Assembly (NCBI GenBank): GCA_946406145.1
Contig: CAMJJL010000003.1
Coordinates: forward strand, 17,395-81,394
Reading direction: 5' to 3'
Length of the DNA stretch: 64,000 bases
DNA from: an uncultured Clostridia bacterium
Lineage (GTDB): Bacteria > Bacillota > Clostridia > Oscillospirales > Acutalibacteraceae
Shown: in pieces, positions 32,331 through 42,208 of the stretch
Numbering within the stretch: position 1 is the stretch's first letter
How the letters are laid out: each line of letters starts with the position of its first letter
Made by a program: the position numbers and the translations under genes
The notes under the pieces: generated by a model
The model's database searches: none
Seen by the model: the letters and a program-made list of their open reading frames with translations, nothing else
Told to the model about the DNA's origin: nothing

Positions 32331-32536
32331 AAGCCTTCACCTCGGGGGGAAGGTGGCTCAGCGTAAGCTGAGTCGGATGAGGGGCTGACTTAGTTGAAAG
32401 ATCATCTAAACAAAGAGTGTGAATCTTTTCCTTTATCCTCGGTAAACATACAGCCTTAGCGAGTCCGACATCAATAGGAAGAGTAATCCCCTCATCCGTC
32501 ACCTTTGGTGACACCTTCCCCCCAAGGGGAAGGCTT
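32331..32536 (-). mobile_element. 206-bp hairpin-ended element, non-autonomous copy 2 (opposite orientation to copy 1)
   Basis: Outer family A ends; same length as copy 1; reverse complement aligns over the body. Confidence 0.65.
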
Positions 32537-32574
32537 TTGATAACCGGTGACTATTCAAGAAAAGGAATGATAAA

Positions 32575-34908
32575 ATGTCTGTTGTACAAGCTGTTCGGGG
32601 GAGTCGTACCCGTGGAAAGGAACGTTCCGCGCGGAATGTGGCGCGGGAGGTGGTCATCCATATCTCTTGTTTCTTAATGGGCGGCGTAGTGTCACGCGGC
32701 GCGACCTTGGGTGAGCTGTCGCCGTTCGGCGCGTCGGTGGTGGCGGCATTGCCGTTTACTTACATGCCCGCGGGAATGCTTGGTGCGGCGCTGAGCTATT
32801 TGTTTGCGTCGCCGGTATCGTCCTTTCGGTACATCGCGGTGGTAGTGTCTATCGGGGCGATCCGCTGGGTGCTGAATGAGATCAAAAAGCTCTCCGACAG
32901 CCGCTTCTTCGCGCCGGTGGTCGCCTTTATCCCGATCTTTGCGACGGGGATCGCGCTCACCTTTTCGGCGAAAAGCGAGATAACCGAAGTGGTCGAATGT
33001 GTGATCGAGGGGCTGATCGCGGCGGCAGGGGCGTACTTTATGAGCCGAACCGCTCAACTGTTTTCGTCAAAAAGAGCGCTGTCGGGTTTCTCTCAGCAGG
33101 AGTTGAGCTGTCTGTCAATGAGCGGCTGTATCCTGTTGTTGTCGCTGTCACGCGTGATGATCGGCACGGTGTCGGTCGGCAGGATCCTCGCCGTACTGTT
33201 GGTATTATTATTCGCACGCTACGGGATGGTCAAGGGCGGCAGTATCGCCGGGATCGCGACAGGCGCGGTATTCGCACTGTCGGACAGGGGACTCCTTTTT
33301 TTGGCGGCCGGCTACTCGCTGTCCGGTTTGATCGGCGGACTGCTTGCACCGATGGGGAAGGCGGCGGTGATCTTCGCCGCGGTGATCTGCAACACGATGT
33401 TCGCGTTCGCGTCACCCGATCGGGCGATGGTGCTGTCGGTCGCGATCGAGAGCGCCGTGGCGTCGGGAATCTTCCTGCTGATCCCGAAGGACGCAGGCAA
33501 CTTCCTCTCAACGGTGTTCACAGATGACGGTTCACGTACCTCTGAGGAAGCGATCCGCCGCAATGTGACGATGCGTCTGGAGCACTGCTCCAAGGCGCTC
33601 GATAACGTCAGCTCCTGCGTCAACGCGGTGTCGGACAGGCTCTCTAAGCTCTATGAGCCGAACGCGGACAAGATCTATGAGCGTGCCGCCGACTACACCT
33701 GCAAGAGCTGCGGACTGCGTGCTTATTGCTGGGAGAAAGAGCGCGGACTGACAATGGATGACTTCCACCGCCTGACCGACGCGTTAAAGGAGCGCGGCTA
33801 TGTCAGGGAGAAGGATATCGAGGACAACTTCATCAAGCGATGCTGTAAGTCGTCGGAGCTTACGCACAGCGTCAACCGCAGTTATCGTGAATACCAATCG
33901 CTGGAGGCTGCACGCCATCGGATCACCGCGGTGCGCAGTGTGGTGGCAGGACAGTTTGCCGGGCTGAGCGACATCCTGCACGATCTGTCGCAGGAATTCG
34001 CGGCGGTCGAGGGCTACGATGAGGCGCGCGCCGAACGCGTGATCGAGGCGCTCACGGCGGAGGGGCTGACGGTAGCGGACTGCTCCTGCCGCATGGGTGA
34101 GATCAGCGGCATGACCGTGGAGATCGAGATCATCGTCGGCAAAAAGACCGCATTGTCCAAGACGCTGTTGCTGCGTGTGGTCAACCGTGCCTGCGGACGG
34201 TATTTTGAGAGCCCCGAGCTGAGTTTTGAGGGCGATCGTGCAAGGGTGGTGATGTGCGAGATGCCGCTCTTTGATCTTGAGATCGGCTCGGCACAGCATG
34301 TGTGCGATGACGGCGAATTATGCGGCGACTGTCTGAACTATTTTGTCAACGGTTCAGGCAGTGCCGTGGCGTTGATTTCGGACGGCATGGGCTGCGGCGG
34401 CAGAGCGGCTGTGGACGCGAACATGGCGGTCAGCATCATGTCCAAGCTCTGCAAGGCAGGATTGAGCTACGACTGCGCTTTAGCGGTGACAAATTCCTCG
34501 CTGATGATCAAGAGTGAGGAGGAGTCACTCGCGACGATGGATCTGATGGACTTCAACTGCTTTACGGGCAGGGTCAGGCTGATGAAGGCAGGCGCCTGCA
34601 CGACCTATATCAAGAAGAACGGCAAGCTCCTGCAAAAGGAAATGCCCTCCCTGCCGCTCGGGATCCTGAATGAAGCCCGATTCAGCAAGGAGGACGCCGT
34701 GTTGACCAAGGATGACTGGATCGTGATGGTGTCGGACGGCGTGATGATCGGCTCTCTCGAATGGATCGAGCGGCTGATTCTGACATGGCGTGAGGGAAGT
34801 GCCGAACAGCTCGCCGCTCAAATCGTCAAGGAGGCGCAAAAGCGCAGAAAGAACGACCATGATGACGACATCACCGCAATCGCGATGAGGGTGGTGGAGA
34901 ATGGATGA
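32575..34908 (+). CDS. spoIIE: Stage II sporulation protein E-like PP2C phosphatase
   Basis: About 10 TM N-terminus; C-term ALISDGMGCGGRAAVDANMAVSIMSKL ... DDDITAIAMRV. Confidence 0.93.
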   Translation: MSVVQAVRGSRTRGKERSARNVAREVVIHISCFLMGGVVSRGATLGELSPFGASVVAALPFTYMPAGMLGAALSYLFASPVSSFRYIAVVVSIGAIRWVLNEIKKLSDSRFFAPVVAFIPIFATGIALTFSAKSEITEVVECVIEGLIAAAGAYFMSRTAQLFSSKRALSGFSQQELSCLSMSGCILLLSLSRVMIGTVSVGRILAVLLVLLFARYGMVKGGSIAGIATGAVFALSDRGLLFLAAGYSLSGLIGGLLAPMGKAAVIFAAVICNTMFAFASPDRAMVLSVAIESAVASGIFLLIPKDAGNFLSTVFTDDGSRTSEEAIRRNVTMRLEHCSKALDNVSSCVNAVSDRLSKLYEPNADKIYERAADYTCKSCGLRAYCWEKERGLTMDDFHRLTDALKERGYVREKDIEDNFIKRCCKSSELTHSVNRSYREYQSLEAARHRITAVRSVVAGQFAGLSDILHDLSQEFAAVEGYDEARAERVIEALTAEGLTVADCSCRMGEISGMTVEIEIIVGKKTALSKTLLLRVVNRACGRYFESPELSFEGDRARVVMCEMPLFDLEIGSAQHVCDDGELCGDCLNYFVNGSGSAVALISDGMGCGGRAAVDANMAVSIMSKLCKAGLSYDCALAVTNSSLMIKSEEESLATMDLMDFNCFTGRVRLMKAGACTTYIKKNGKLLQKEMPSLPLGILNEARFSKEDAVLTKDDWIVMVSDGVMIGSLEWIERLILTWREGSAEQLAAQIVKEAQKRRKNDHDDDITAIAMRVVENG

Positions 34909-35096
34909 CAGTGAGGAGTGAGGAGTTAGGAGTGAGGAGTTATTATTATAATGCAATGTTACATTTGCTTTGCGTTTGGTAATGATAGCATATAAAACAA
35001 GGGTCATCGGACAATCGTGTCTGATGACCCTTATCATGTTCAGTTTTAAAACAGGTGTGGGCAAAGCCCACCGTTAACTCCTCACTCCTCACTGTT
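34909..35096. repeat. Facing pair of heptamer arrays (GTGAGGA / TCCTCAC) enclosing a terminator hairpin
   Basis: Left 34909-34941, right 35074-35096; hairpin GGGTCATCgGACA...TGTCTGATGACCC. Confidence 0.78.
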
Positions 35097-37278
35097 ACAG
35101 CTCACCCATCACCTTTTCGATGTACGGCAGGTAGTGCATGGAGTAGCCCCGGCCGTTCGGGTGTACGCCCGAATCATCAACGCTGTCGTCCGACCAGTAG
35201 CCATCATAGCAGAATTTTGCGACCATGCGCTTGTTGAAGCCGTCGAGGTCGGAGATGTTGAACAGATCGACCGTGCGAATGTTCATTTCGGCGGCGATAC
35301 GGAGCACCTTTTCCTGATAGATCCTTTGATATTCCAATGCACCGTAATCGATCTGGTGGGAGCGGACATAGATGACGGGAGCTGAAGAATAGTTCTTCTT
35401 GATCAGGTCAAAGGTCATCCTCGTGCCGTCAACAAAGGAGGTCTCGTTGGAGTAGTTTTCGATGACCTTGCTGTCTTTATAGTGGAAATACTCGGGGTGG
35501 GCATAGTGAAAATCTCGGTGAATAGGGATGCTGAACCAATCGGGTGCGCTGTAGCCCCAGTCATGCACATATCGGGACGGAGTAGCGTCAGAAAACGGGA
35601 TCGACGGATAATAGACGTCGTTGTCGCCGCCGTTAAGGATGACCAGATCCGCGTCTTGATTCTCTTTGATCGCGGTACGCACCTGATTGGCGATATGGCA
35701 TTTATAGGAAGCATAGTTGGCGAAGATGTAATAGACGCCCGATTTCTCCAGCTCAGTGCCCATCGACGCACCCGACCAGGAGTAATCACGGTGGTTCATG
35801 CCGTATTTTTCGCCGATGATTTCGACGGGACCCTCCATCATTTCCTCATTCAAGCGAGGAAAACGCTTGTTGACAAAATCCTTGCGGTTGAAATCGCGAT
35901 AAGAGTCTTCGAAACTCGCACCGTTGACCTTGACGATATTGCCTCTGCCCTGCATACCGCTGTCGCCGAAGGAGATCACGGTCTTGCCGTGCCATGTATG
36001 GTAGAGCGCAAGCTCGTCCATCAGATGATCCCATTCGTCGGCGTTGACCTCGTCAAAGAGGTGGAGCTGGTTGTGATAATCGGGATTGAACCAGCCGTAG
36101 TAGGCGACCGTGTTGATGTTGGAGTAGGAGGTGTCTGCGGCATAGTAGAGGTTGTTATTCCATTTGATGAAGTCCTCTGTGTTGTTGCCGGGGATGTTGT
36201 AGGTGTTGCCGAGCGCATGCGGCTCGTATTGATACAGGTTGATCAGGGTATCGGCGGTGAAGCGTCGATTCAGACCGGCGCCGTCGTTGAAGTAGCCCAT
36301 CGGCGTCAATGCGCCGTATTCATGCGCCAGATCGCTGAGCTCCTCGTAGGTGTAATCCGCAAAATCTTTTGCGGCAATGTTATCGTATTTGGTGCACAGC
36401 AGTTCATAGATCCAGCGGTTACGAGTGCAGTATAAGTCACCCTCGGTGAAATAGGGCGTCACACCGCAGGCGCTCGCGACCTCGCCGTAGCGATCGAGCG
36501 CGCACACCTTGTAGGCGTAGACAGAGTCGTCCTGCCCATACTCATAGGTAAAGGAATGATCGGCGGTTGAGTCGCAGATCACCTCTAGGTCGTCGGAAGC
36601 CATGCGCTTGCGATAGACGCGATAAGCAGGCGCGTCGCCCGTCCATGAGAGGGTATCCTGCTTGATGACAGGGGTAGTTTCCGCTGTAGGGGCAAGATCG
36701 GAATCGCCCTTAGATCTGATGGGCAATTCCTCTTCCTCCATGTCGTCAAAGGACTCTTGTGTGTCGGTCATACCATGATCGGTATCAACTTCGTCCTGTC
36801 CGTCATCCGCAGTTTTTGCAAGCGTTTGTTTGGCTTGGTTCACGCTGTTATTTGTTGTGACGCTTCGTCCGACTTCTGCAGAGAGCGAGGGAGCGTCATA
36901 GTAGGTAACTGTCCAGCCTGTCTCGTTGAAGCTCGAGGCAAATTCGCTCTCATCGGGTGTGACGCAGCGGATCGTATAGGTGTACGACTGACCGATATGG
37001 ATATCGAGATCGACAAATCGTGTGGAGGCGGTTGTGATCATCCTCACCCAGTCGCCCGAGGCGCTTTTGTAATAGACGCGGTAGAATACGCCGTTGGGAT
37101 AACTGCTGTCGATATACGGCTCCCATGTGAACCGCACGCCGCCGTCAATAACCTCGATACTGCTGAAAGACGGCACATAAGAGGACTGTGCGGCAGAGGT
37201 AGAAGTAGGCATCGCGGCAAACAGTCCGATCATGATGACCGCCGCCAACAGGATCGAAAGGATTCGTTTTAAGAGCAT
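35095..37278 (-). CDS. Secreted SGNH/GDSL-like hydrolase with N-terminal fibronectin type III-like domains
   Basis: Signal peptide MLLKRILSILLAAVIMIGLFAAMPTSTSAA; VISFGDSGMQGRGN, LNGGDNDVYY, DSGVHPNGRGYSMHY; start set to 37278. Confidence 0.82.
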   Translation of the reverse strand: MLLKRILSILLAAVIMIGLFAAMPTSTSAAQSSYVPSFSSIEVIDGGVRFTWEPYIDSSYPNGVFYRVYYKSASGDWVRMITTASTRFVDLDIHIGQSYTYTIRCVTPDESEFASSFNETGWTVTYYDAPSLSAEVGRSVTTNNSVNQAKQTLAKTADDGQDEVDTDHGMTDTQESFDDMEEEELPIRSKGDSDLAPTAETTPVIKQDTLSWTGDAPAYRVYRKRMASDDLEVICDSTADHSFTYEYGQDDSVYAYKVCALDRYGEVASACGVTPYFTEGDLYCTRNRWIYELLCTKYDNIAAKDFADYTYEELSDLAHEYGALTPMGYFNDGAGLNRRFTADTLINLYQYEPHALGNTYNIPGNNTEDFIKWNNNLYYAADTSYSNINTVAYYGWFNPDYHNQLHLFDEVNADEWDHLMDELALYHTWHGKTVISFGDSGMQGRGNIVKVNGASFEDSYRDFNRKDFVNKRFPRLNEEMMEGPVEIIGEKYGMNHRDYSWSGASMGTELEKSGVYYIFANYASYKCHIANQVRTAIKENQDADLVILNGGDNDVYYPSIPFSDATPSRYVHDWGYSAPDWFSIPIHRDFHYAHPEYFHYKDSKVIENYSNETSFVDGTRMTFDLIKKNYSSAPVIYVRSHQIDYGALEYQRIYQEKVLRIAAEMNIRTVDLFNISDLDGFNKRMVAKFCYDGYWSDDSVDDSGVHPNGRGYSMHYLPYIEKVMGEL

Positions 37279-37455
37279 GTAATCATTCACTTCCGTTGAA
37301 AATTTCGCATCAAAGAATTCTGATGATAGCTGCATAATATTATATAATAGCAGTTTTTGTCGAATCGGTCAAGAGTAGGGAGCTAAAATTGTTGATGTAC
37401 AATCACAGGAGAAATATGACAAAAGCCTCCCGAAAAGGAAGGCTTTTGTAGTCGA

Positions 37456-38022
37456 TTATGTTTGAAATTCGTTCCTGAGGATCGCGTGCAAGGCGGTATC
37501 ACATATACCCTGATTATTGTGGCCCGCCTGACGCATGGTGCCCTCATACCGCATACCGCACTTCTCCATTACTCTGCCCGAGTTCGGATTGTTCACGTCA
37601 TGGCCTGCCTGGATACGATTCAGCCCGACAGTGTCAAACAGATAACGGATGACGACGCTGAGCGCCTCGGGCATATAGCCCCTACCCCAAAAATCGTCGC
37701 TCAGACAGTAGCCGACCTCGGCAGACGCAACCTCTTCATTAAGCCATATCACACTGATACTGCCGATGACCTGTCCGCTGTTCTTTTCCTCGATCGCCCA
37801 ATAGTAGGCGTCGGGTTTTTCATAGGTATCGATAATGTATTGTAGATAGCCTTTGACATCCTCAACGTTTTGGTAGGGCTGCCATGTCATATAGCGCGTG
37901 ACCTTCTCACGCGACATCCAGTTGTCAAATGCCTGCTGCGCGTCATCCAATGTGAACCGCCGCAGGAGCAGGCGTTCGGTCTCGAGCGGAGCGGTTCCTG
38001 CGTGTTTCATAAATACCTCCAT
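37456..38022 (-). CDS. GNAT family N-acetyltransferase (RimJ/RimL type)
   Basis: LETERLLLRRFTLDDAQQAFDNWMS; GRGYMPEALSVVIRYLFDTVGLNRIQAGHDVNNPNSGRVMEKCGMRYEG. Confidence 0.92.
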   Translation of the reverse strand: MEVFMKHAGTAPLETERLLLRRFTLDDAQQAFDNWMSREKVTRYMTWQPYQNVEDVKGYLQYIIDTYEKPDAYYWAIEEKNSGQVIGSISVIWLNEEVASAEVGYCLSDDFWGRGYMPEALSVVIRYLFDTVGLNRIQAGHDVNNPNSGRVMEKCGMRYEGTMRQAGHNNQGICDTALHAILRNEFQT

Positions 38023-38064
38023 ACAGACAGAAGGACGGTATGGACCGCCCTCCTTGATTGATAA

Positions 38065-39633
38065 TTATCCTTCTGATCGCAGCAGCAGGAAGCTGCGGCT
38101 GCGGATGGTGACATGATCCTCGCCGATCTCATAGCCGCCGAGGAAGTAATATTCCTTCATGCCGTCTGCGTCGAATTCGATGGTCTTGTCTTCGTCGCTC
38201 GGATTGATGAATGCCGTAAAGCTCCCCCTCTTGTAGACAAAGGGATACTCCTTCTCCTTGGCGTACACGATCTCAAAATCGCTTTCGTTCATCAGCTCGG
38301 GATTTGCTTTTCTCAAGGCGATCAGGGATTTGAGGTTCTCATAAATACTGCCGCCCACGCCGATTTGCTCCTCGACGGTGGGGTAGCCTTCGCTGTAGTC
38401 GAGCGGCAGATAGAGCATATCCTCGTCTGCGTCGGAGAAGCCGAGGTTCTTCTCATGGTTCCACTGCATCGGGGTGCGCGAGCCGGTGCGCGAGAAGCCG
38501 CCTTCCTTAGAGATCAGGTCGGTGCGGTAACGCATGCCGATCTCGTCGCCGTAGTAGACGAAGGGCACGCCCGGCAACGTCATGATGAAGGCGTGGCTGA
38601 GCTGTATCATCCACTCGCTCATGTAGAACGGCGCTCTGGGCATATCGTGGTTGTTGGTGATGAAGCTGATATAGCCGTGGTTCTTTGAGCACATATAGGC
38701 GGGCACATAGTCGGCTAAAAAGGCGGTGATGTCACCGTGCGCGCCGTCGGCAAAGAAGCTCTGATTGTCGCCGTCGGGGGTGGCTCTTTTGCGGAAGAGC
38801 TCATTGTAGCCGTTGCCCTGATGATCAAGGTAAAAATCCGCGTGGAAGCCAGCGTTGACGATCGCGCGCAGGGGATTGCTCCATTCGCTCACCAGCACCG
38901 CGTCGGGGTAATCGCTGTCCATCATTTCACGGATATTGCGCCAGATCTTAGCGGTCGCAACCTTGTCATCATCGTTCTTGACCAGCGAATCCGCCATGTC
39001 GACACGGAAGCCGTCGATGCCCTTGTCAAGCCAGAAGCGCATGATATCCTTGAGTGCGTCAACAGTCTCCCATGCTTCGGGAGAGTCGGATGAGAATTGC
39101 CACTCGGGATGGGTGACCTCATAGAAGCCGTAGTTAAGCGCTGGCTGAGAGGAGAAGTAGTTGACAAGATAGTTGCCGTCGCGCTCACATATGCCGCACA
39201 TCATGCGGTATTCTGTGGGCGCGTCCCATACGCATTTGGTGAAGATATAGCGATCGTCGTGCGGCGTCGGAAAGCCCGTCTTGGCGCTTTGGAACCATTC
39301 ATGCGTATCGCTGGTGTGACCGGGCACCAAATCAAGCAGGATCTTCATATCACGCCTATGAGCCTGCTCCAACAGATGCTCAAAGTCCTCCATTGTGCCG
39401 TAGCGTGGGGCGATCTTCTTATAATCGCGCACATCGTAGCCTGCGTCCATGAACGGTGAGTCATAGATGGGGTTGATCCAGATCGCGTTACAGCCGAGAT
39501 TCTTGATATAATCGAGCTTGGTCACGATACCGCGCAGATCGCCGATACCGTCCGAGTTGCTGTCGCAAAAGCTCTGAGGGTAGATCTCATAGAAAACGGA
39601 ATTTTTCAGCCAGCTTGTACTCATGTCATTCAC
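38065..39633 (-). CDS. GH13 alpha-glucosidase (oligo-1,6-glucosidase-like)
   Basis: FYEIYPQSFCDSNSDGIGDLRGI, DGFRVDMADSL, VYYGDEIGM. Confidence 0.92.
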   Translation of the reverse strand: MNDMSTSWLKNSVFYEIYPQSFCDSNSDGIGDLRGIVTKLDYIKNLGCNAIWINPIYDSPFMDAGYDVRDYKKIAPRYGTMEDFEHLLEQAHRRDMKILLDLVPGHTSDTHEWFQSAKTGFPTPHDDRYIFTKCVWDAPTEYRMMCGICERDGNYLVNYFSSQPALNYGFYEVTHPEWQFSSDSPEAWETVDALKDIMRFWLDKGIDGFRVDMADSLVKNDDDKVATAKIWRNIREMMDSDYPDAVLVSEWSNPLRAIVNAGFHADFYLDHQGNGYNELFRKRATPDGDNQSFFADGAHGDITAFLADYVPAYMCSKNHGYISFITNNHDMPRAPFYMSEWMIQLSHAFIMTLPGVPFVYYGDEIGMRYRTDLISKEGGFSRTGSRTPMQWNHEKNLGFSDADEDMLYLPLDYSEGYPTVEEQIGVGGSIYENLKSLIALRKANPELMNESDFEIVYAKEKEYPFVYKRGSFTAFINPSDEDKTIEFDADGMKEYYFLGGYEIGEDHVTIRSRSFLLLRSEG

Positions 39634-39844
39634 TCCTATGTATGGTATATGATGGGGTGGATCATTGCCTATACCAAAATATTACAATATGCGACAGGGA
39701 GTGTCAAGAATAATTAGGAATTAATAGCGCGGAATTAGGAATTGCCGTCACCGCTCCGTACATCTTCGCATAGAATAAGAATGCCAATGATTTCCATCCA
39801 GTGATCTTCACTTGCCTGTGGATGGCGGATGATTTATCATGGGT

Positions 39845-39877
39845 TAGGATGAAGGGAGTTGAACTCTCTTCATCCTA
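39845..39877. repeat. 33-bp near-perfect palindrome, solo form of the 49246-49625 element ends
   Basis: TAGGATGAAGGGAGTT g AACTCTCTTCATCCTA, 15 of 16 pairs. Confidence 0.75.
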
Positions 39878-39888
39878 AGAGTTGAGGT

Positions 39889-40401
39889 GTGCGTATGACG
39901 GTTGAGATGATCGGGGAAAAGACGATATTGGTGTCCCTTTGCGAGGGGGATATGCGGCGGTACTCACTCACATTGGACGGTAACGCCGACAAGGTGCAAT
40001 CGGGGCTGAAAGACCTGCTCTGTCGCGTGGGGGAGATCTGCGGACTGGATCACCGCGGCAAGAGCTATCTGATCGAGGCGCTCCCCTCGAACAAGGGCTG
40101 CCTACTGATCATCTCGGTGCATACCGTCAAGCATCGCAGGAAGTTCCGTATCAAGCGGACACAGGCGCATGAGCTTTGCGTGTTCTTCGACGCTGACGCC
40201 ATGCTCGATTTTTGGCGGTCGCGACCGCAGGGCGGCTATGCCGTTTATGAATACGAGGGCAGATTTATCCTCCTGCCTTGTGGTTCGGCAACGGCAGAAC
40301 CGATAGCGCGACTGAGTGAATACGGCGAGCTGTATCCTGTGAGCGACGCCGTTTTCGCGCGGATCCGGGAGCACGGCACTATCCTGCTGAACAGCCGATG
40401 A
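39889..40401 (+). CDS. MecA-like adaptor protein
   Basis: N-terminal MTVEMIGEKTILVSLCEGDM, IEALPSNKGCLLIISV; C-terminal YEYEGRFILLP...LSEYGELYP resembles MecA C-domain. Confidence 0.6.
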   Translation: MRMTVEMIGEKTILVSLCEGDMRRYSLTLDGNADKVQSGLKDLLCRVGEICGLDHRGKSYLIEALPSNKGCLLIISVHTVKHRRKFRIKRTQAHELCVFFDADAMLDFWRSRPQGGYAVYEYEGRFILLPCGSATAEPIARLSEYGELYPVSDAVFARIREHGTILLNSR

Positions 40402-41515
40402 CCGTGTCCAGAGAAGCCATATAGGCGGCAGGTGAGTGGCTGTCCGCGACACTGCACCGTGGGATCGCATCCGCGGATGCGATCAGGTCGTTCAGATCGG
40501 CGCCGCTTGATAAAAAGTTGAGCAGATCGGCGTAGTCGGACATCATCGCCGAGAGGAAGATGTCCGCGGCGGCGTCATCCATGTTCTGTGACAGCATGTC
40601 CGCGACTGAGGTCATGAATTCATAGAGGCTGAGTTTGCGGCTGCCGACCTCTCTGCGGCGTCGATAGTAGGCATTGACGTTCGGTGCAAGGTCATAGACA
40701 GCGCCGATAAAGTTGTCCACGGCTCTTTGACGAGTGAAGCCGATGTAATCCTCACCCGTGAGCTGACGATAACGCGCGGTCATATCGCCCGCGTTCGACA
40801 GTGAGATGTTCTTGCCGTACTTGGTGTAGCCCCAGCCTTCGGGCGGTACACGGGTGAACAGATCCTCCTGCCGCACGAGATTAAAGATACAGTTGTAGCG
40901 GTTGGTGCGGCGGCTGAGCGTGGTGGAGGGGGACGCGAAGGTATAGGCGCAGACGCGTTCAAGCCCGTAGCGGTCGCATAATCGCTTTGCGAGGATATTG
41001 GCGACGGCGCCGCCGCGGCTGTAGCCCATTACAAAAAACTCCGGCTCCATCCCGATGGCATGGGTGAATACATAGTCCCCGAGCTTCAGCTCCGCAAAGT
41101 CAGCCGCCTTCGCAAAGCCGCTGTGCTCCGCCGAGTAGCCGACTTCAAAGTTGGAGTACCATTCGTTGCCGCTTGTGCCGCGCAGTATCACGGCGATCTG
41201 CAGGCGGTTTTCTCTCACGCGGCTCGCGATACACATGCCGACCTTATCTCGCTCGGTGTTTTGGTACGCAATCGTGATGATGTCGCCGTAGCCTAAGGCG
41301 CTCAGATTATCGCGCAAGAGCTTTTCATTATCGGCGCTCATGCTCAGCGCTGCCGCGACACAGCAGGCTGTCGGATTGAAAAAACAACTGTTCTGCGGCA
41401 GAAAATCGTGATCTGCCGTGACCCTTTGCAGGACAGTTTGACGAGGTGAATCCGAGATCATATAGCGCAGCAGCCATTCCTTTTTATCGGGTTTGATGAT
41501 CATAATACCCTCCAT
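40379..41515 (-). CDS. Lipase class 3-like alpha/beta hydrolase
   Basis: FFVMGYSRGGAVANILAKRLCDRYG (G-x-S-x-G); convergent with previous gene. Confidence 0.72.
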   Translation of the reverse strand: MEGIMIIKPDKKEWLLRYMISDSPRQTVLQRVTADHDFLPQNSCFFNPTACCVAAALSMSADNEKLLRDNLSALGYGDIITIAYQNTERDKVGMCIASRVRENRLQIAVILRGTSGNEWYSNFEVGYSAEHSGFAKAADFAELKLGDYVFTHAIGMEPEFFVMGYSRGGAVANILAKRLCDRYGLERVCAYTFASPSTTLSRRTNRYNCIFNLVRQEDLFTRVPPEGWGYTKYGKNISLSNAGDMTARYRQLTGEDYIGFTRQRAVDNFIGAVYDLAPNVNAYYRRRREVGSRKLSLYEFMTSVADMLSQNMDDAAADIFLSAMMSDYADLLNFLSSGADLNDLIASADAIPRCSVADSHSPAAYMASLDTVIGCSAG

Positions 41516-41620
41516 CGTGTTGACTAAATCGTAATTTGTGCTATAATAGCAGATGTCAAATCACGACCATAAAGAGCGTTTCGCGCTATGGCGCGACCGC
41601 TATGTATAAGGAGAGGTTTT

Positions 41621-42118
41621 ATGAAACGGATCATTTCATTATTGCTTGCTGTGATGCTCATACTGTCTGTCGCCGCAATGACAGGCTGTAACAAGAAGAC
41701 GGAGAAGAAAGCTGATACCGACACCGTGTCGAGCGCACTGAGTGCGGCATCGGTCCCCGAGGGTGCTGTGCCGATCGCCACCACCGCCGAGGGCAAAGCG
41801 ACCGGATACACGAAGTTTGATAAGGACGAAAAGGATCGTGTCGTGCGTAACTATACCTATGATTCGCTCGGTAAGCTGCAGGGATCGATCGGCTATGAGT
41901 ACGACGATAACGGCTTTGTGTCGAAGGAGATCCACTATGATGCTCAGGGTCAGGTCACCTCTCAGATCGTTCTTGAGCACAACGAGAACGGCTTTGAGAC
42001 CAAGCGAACCACCATGGACGCGCAGGGCAAGGTGCAGTCCAGCGTAGTGACTACCTATCATGAGGACGGTACCACCACTCGCACGAAGTTTGACGCGAAC
42101 GGCAAAGAGATCAAATAA
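41621..42118 (+). CDS. Lipoprotein with repeated YDxxGxxxG-type segments
   Basis: MKRIISLLLAVMLILSVAAMTGCNKKTEKK lipobox; YDSLGKLQGS, YDDNGFVSKE, YDAQGQVTSQ, HNENGFETKR repeats. Confidence 0.75.
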   Translation: MKRIISLLLAVMLILSVAAMTGCNKKTEKKADTDTVSSALSAASVPEGAVPIATTAEGKATGYTKFDKDEKDRVVRNYTYDSLGKLQGSIGYEYDDNGFVSKEIHYDAQGQVTSQIVLEHNENGFETKRTTMDAQGKVQSSVVTTYHEDGTTTRTKFDANGKEIK

Positions 42119-42135
42119 TAGCAGTAAAGCAAAAA

Positions 42136-42165
42136 AAAGAAGCAGGAGTTCATGCTCCTGCTTTT
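42136..42165 (+). terminator. Rho-independent terminator
   Basis: GAAGCAGGAGttcatgCTCCTGCTTTTT. Confidence 0.75.
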
Positions 42166-42208
42166 TATTATATCCGTTTTCTTTTGTTTTATGAAAAGAT
42201 GGATACGC

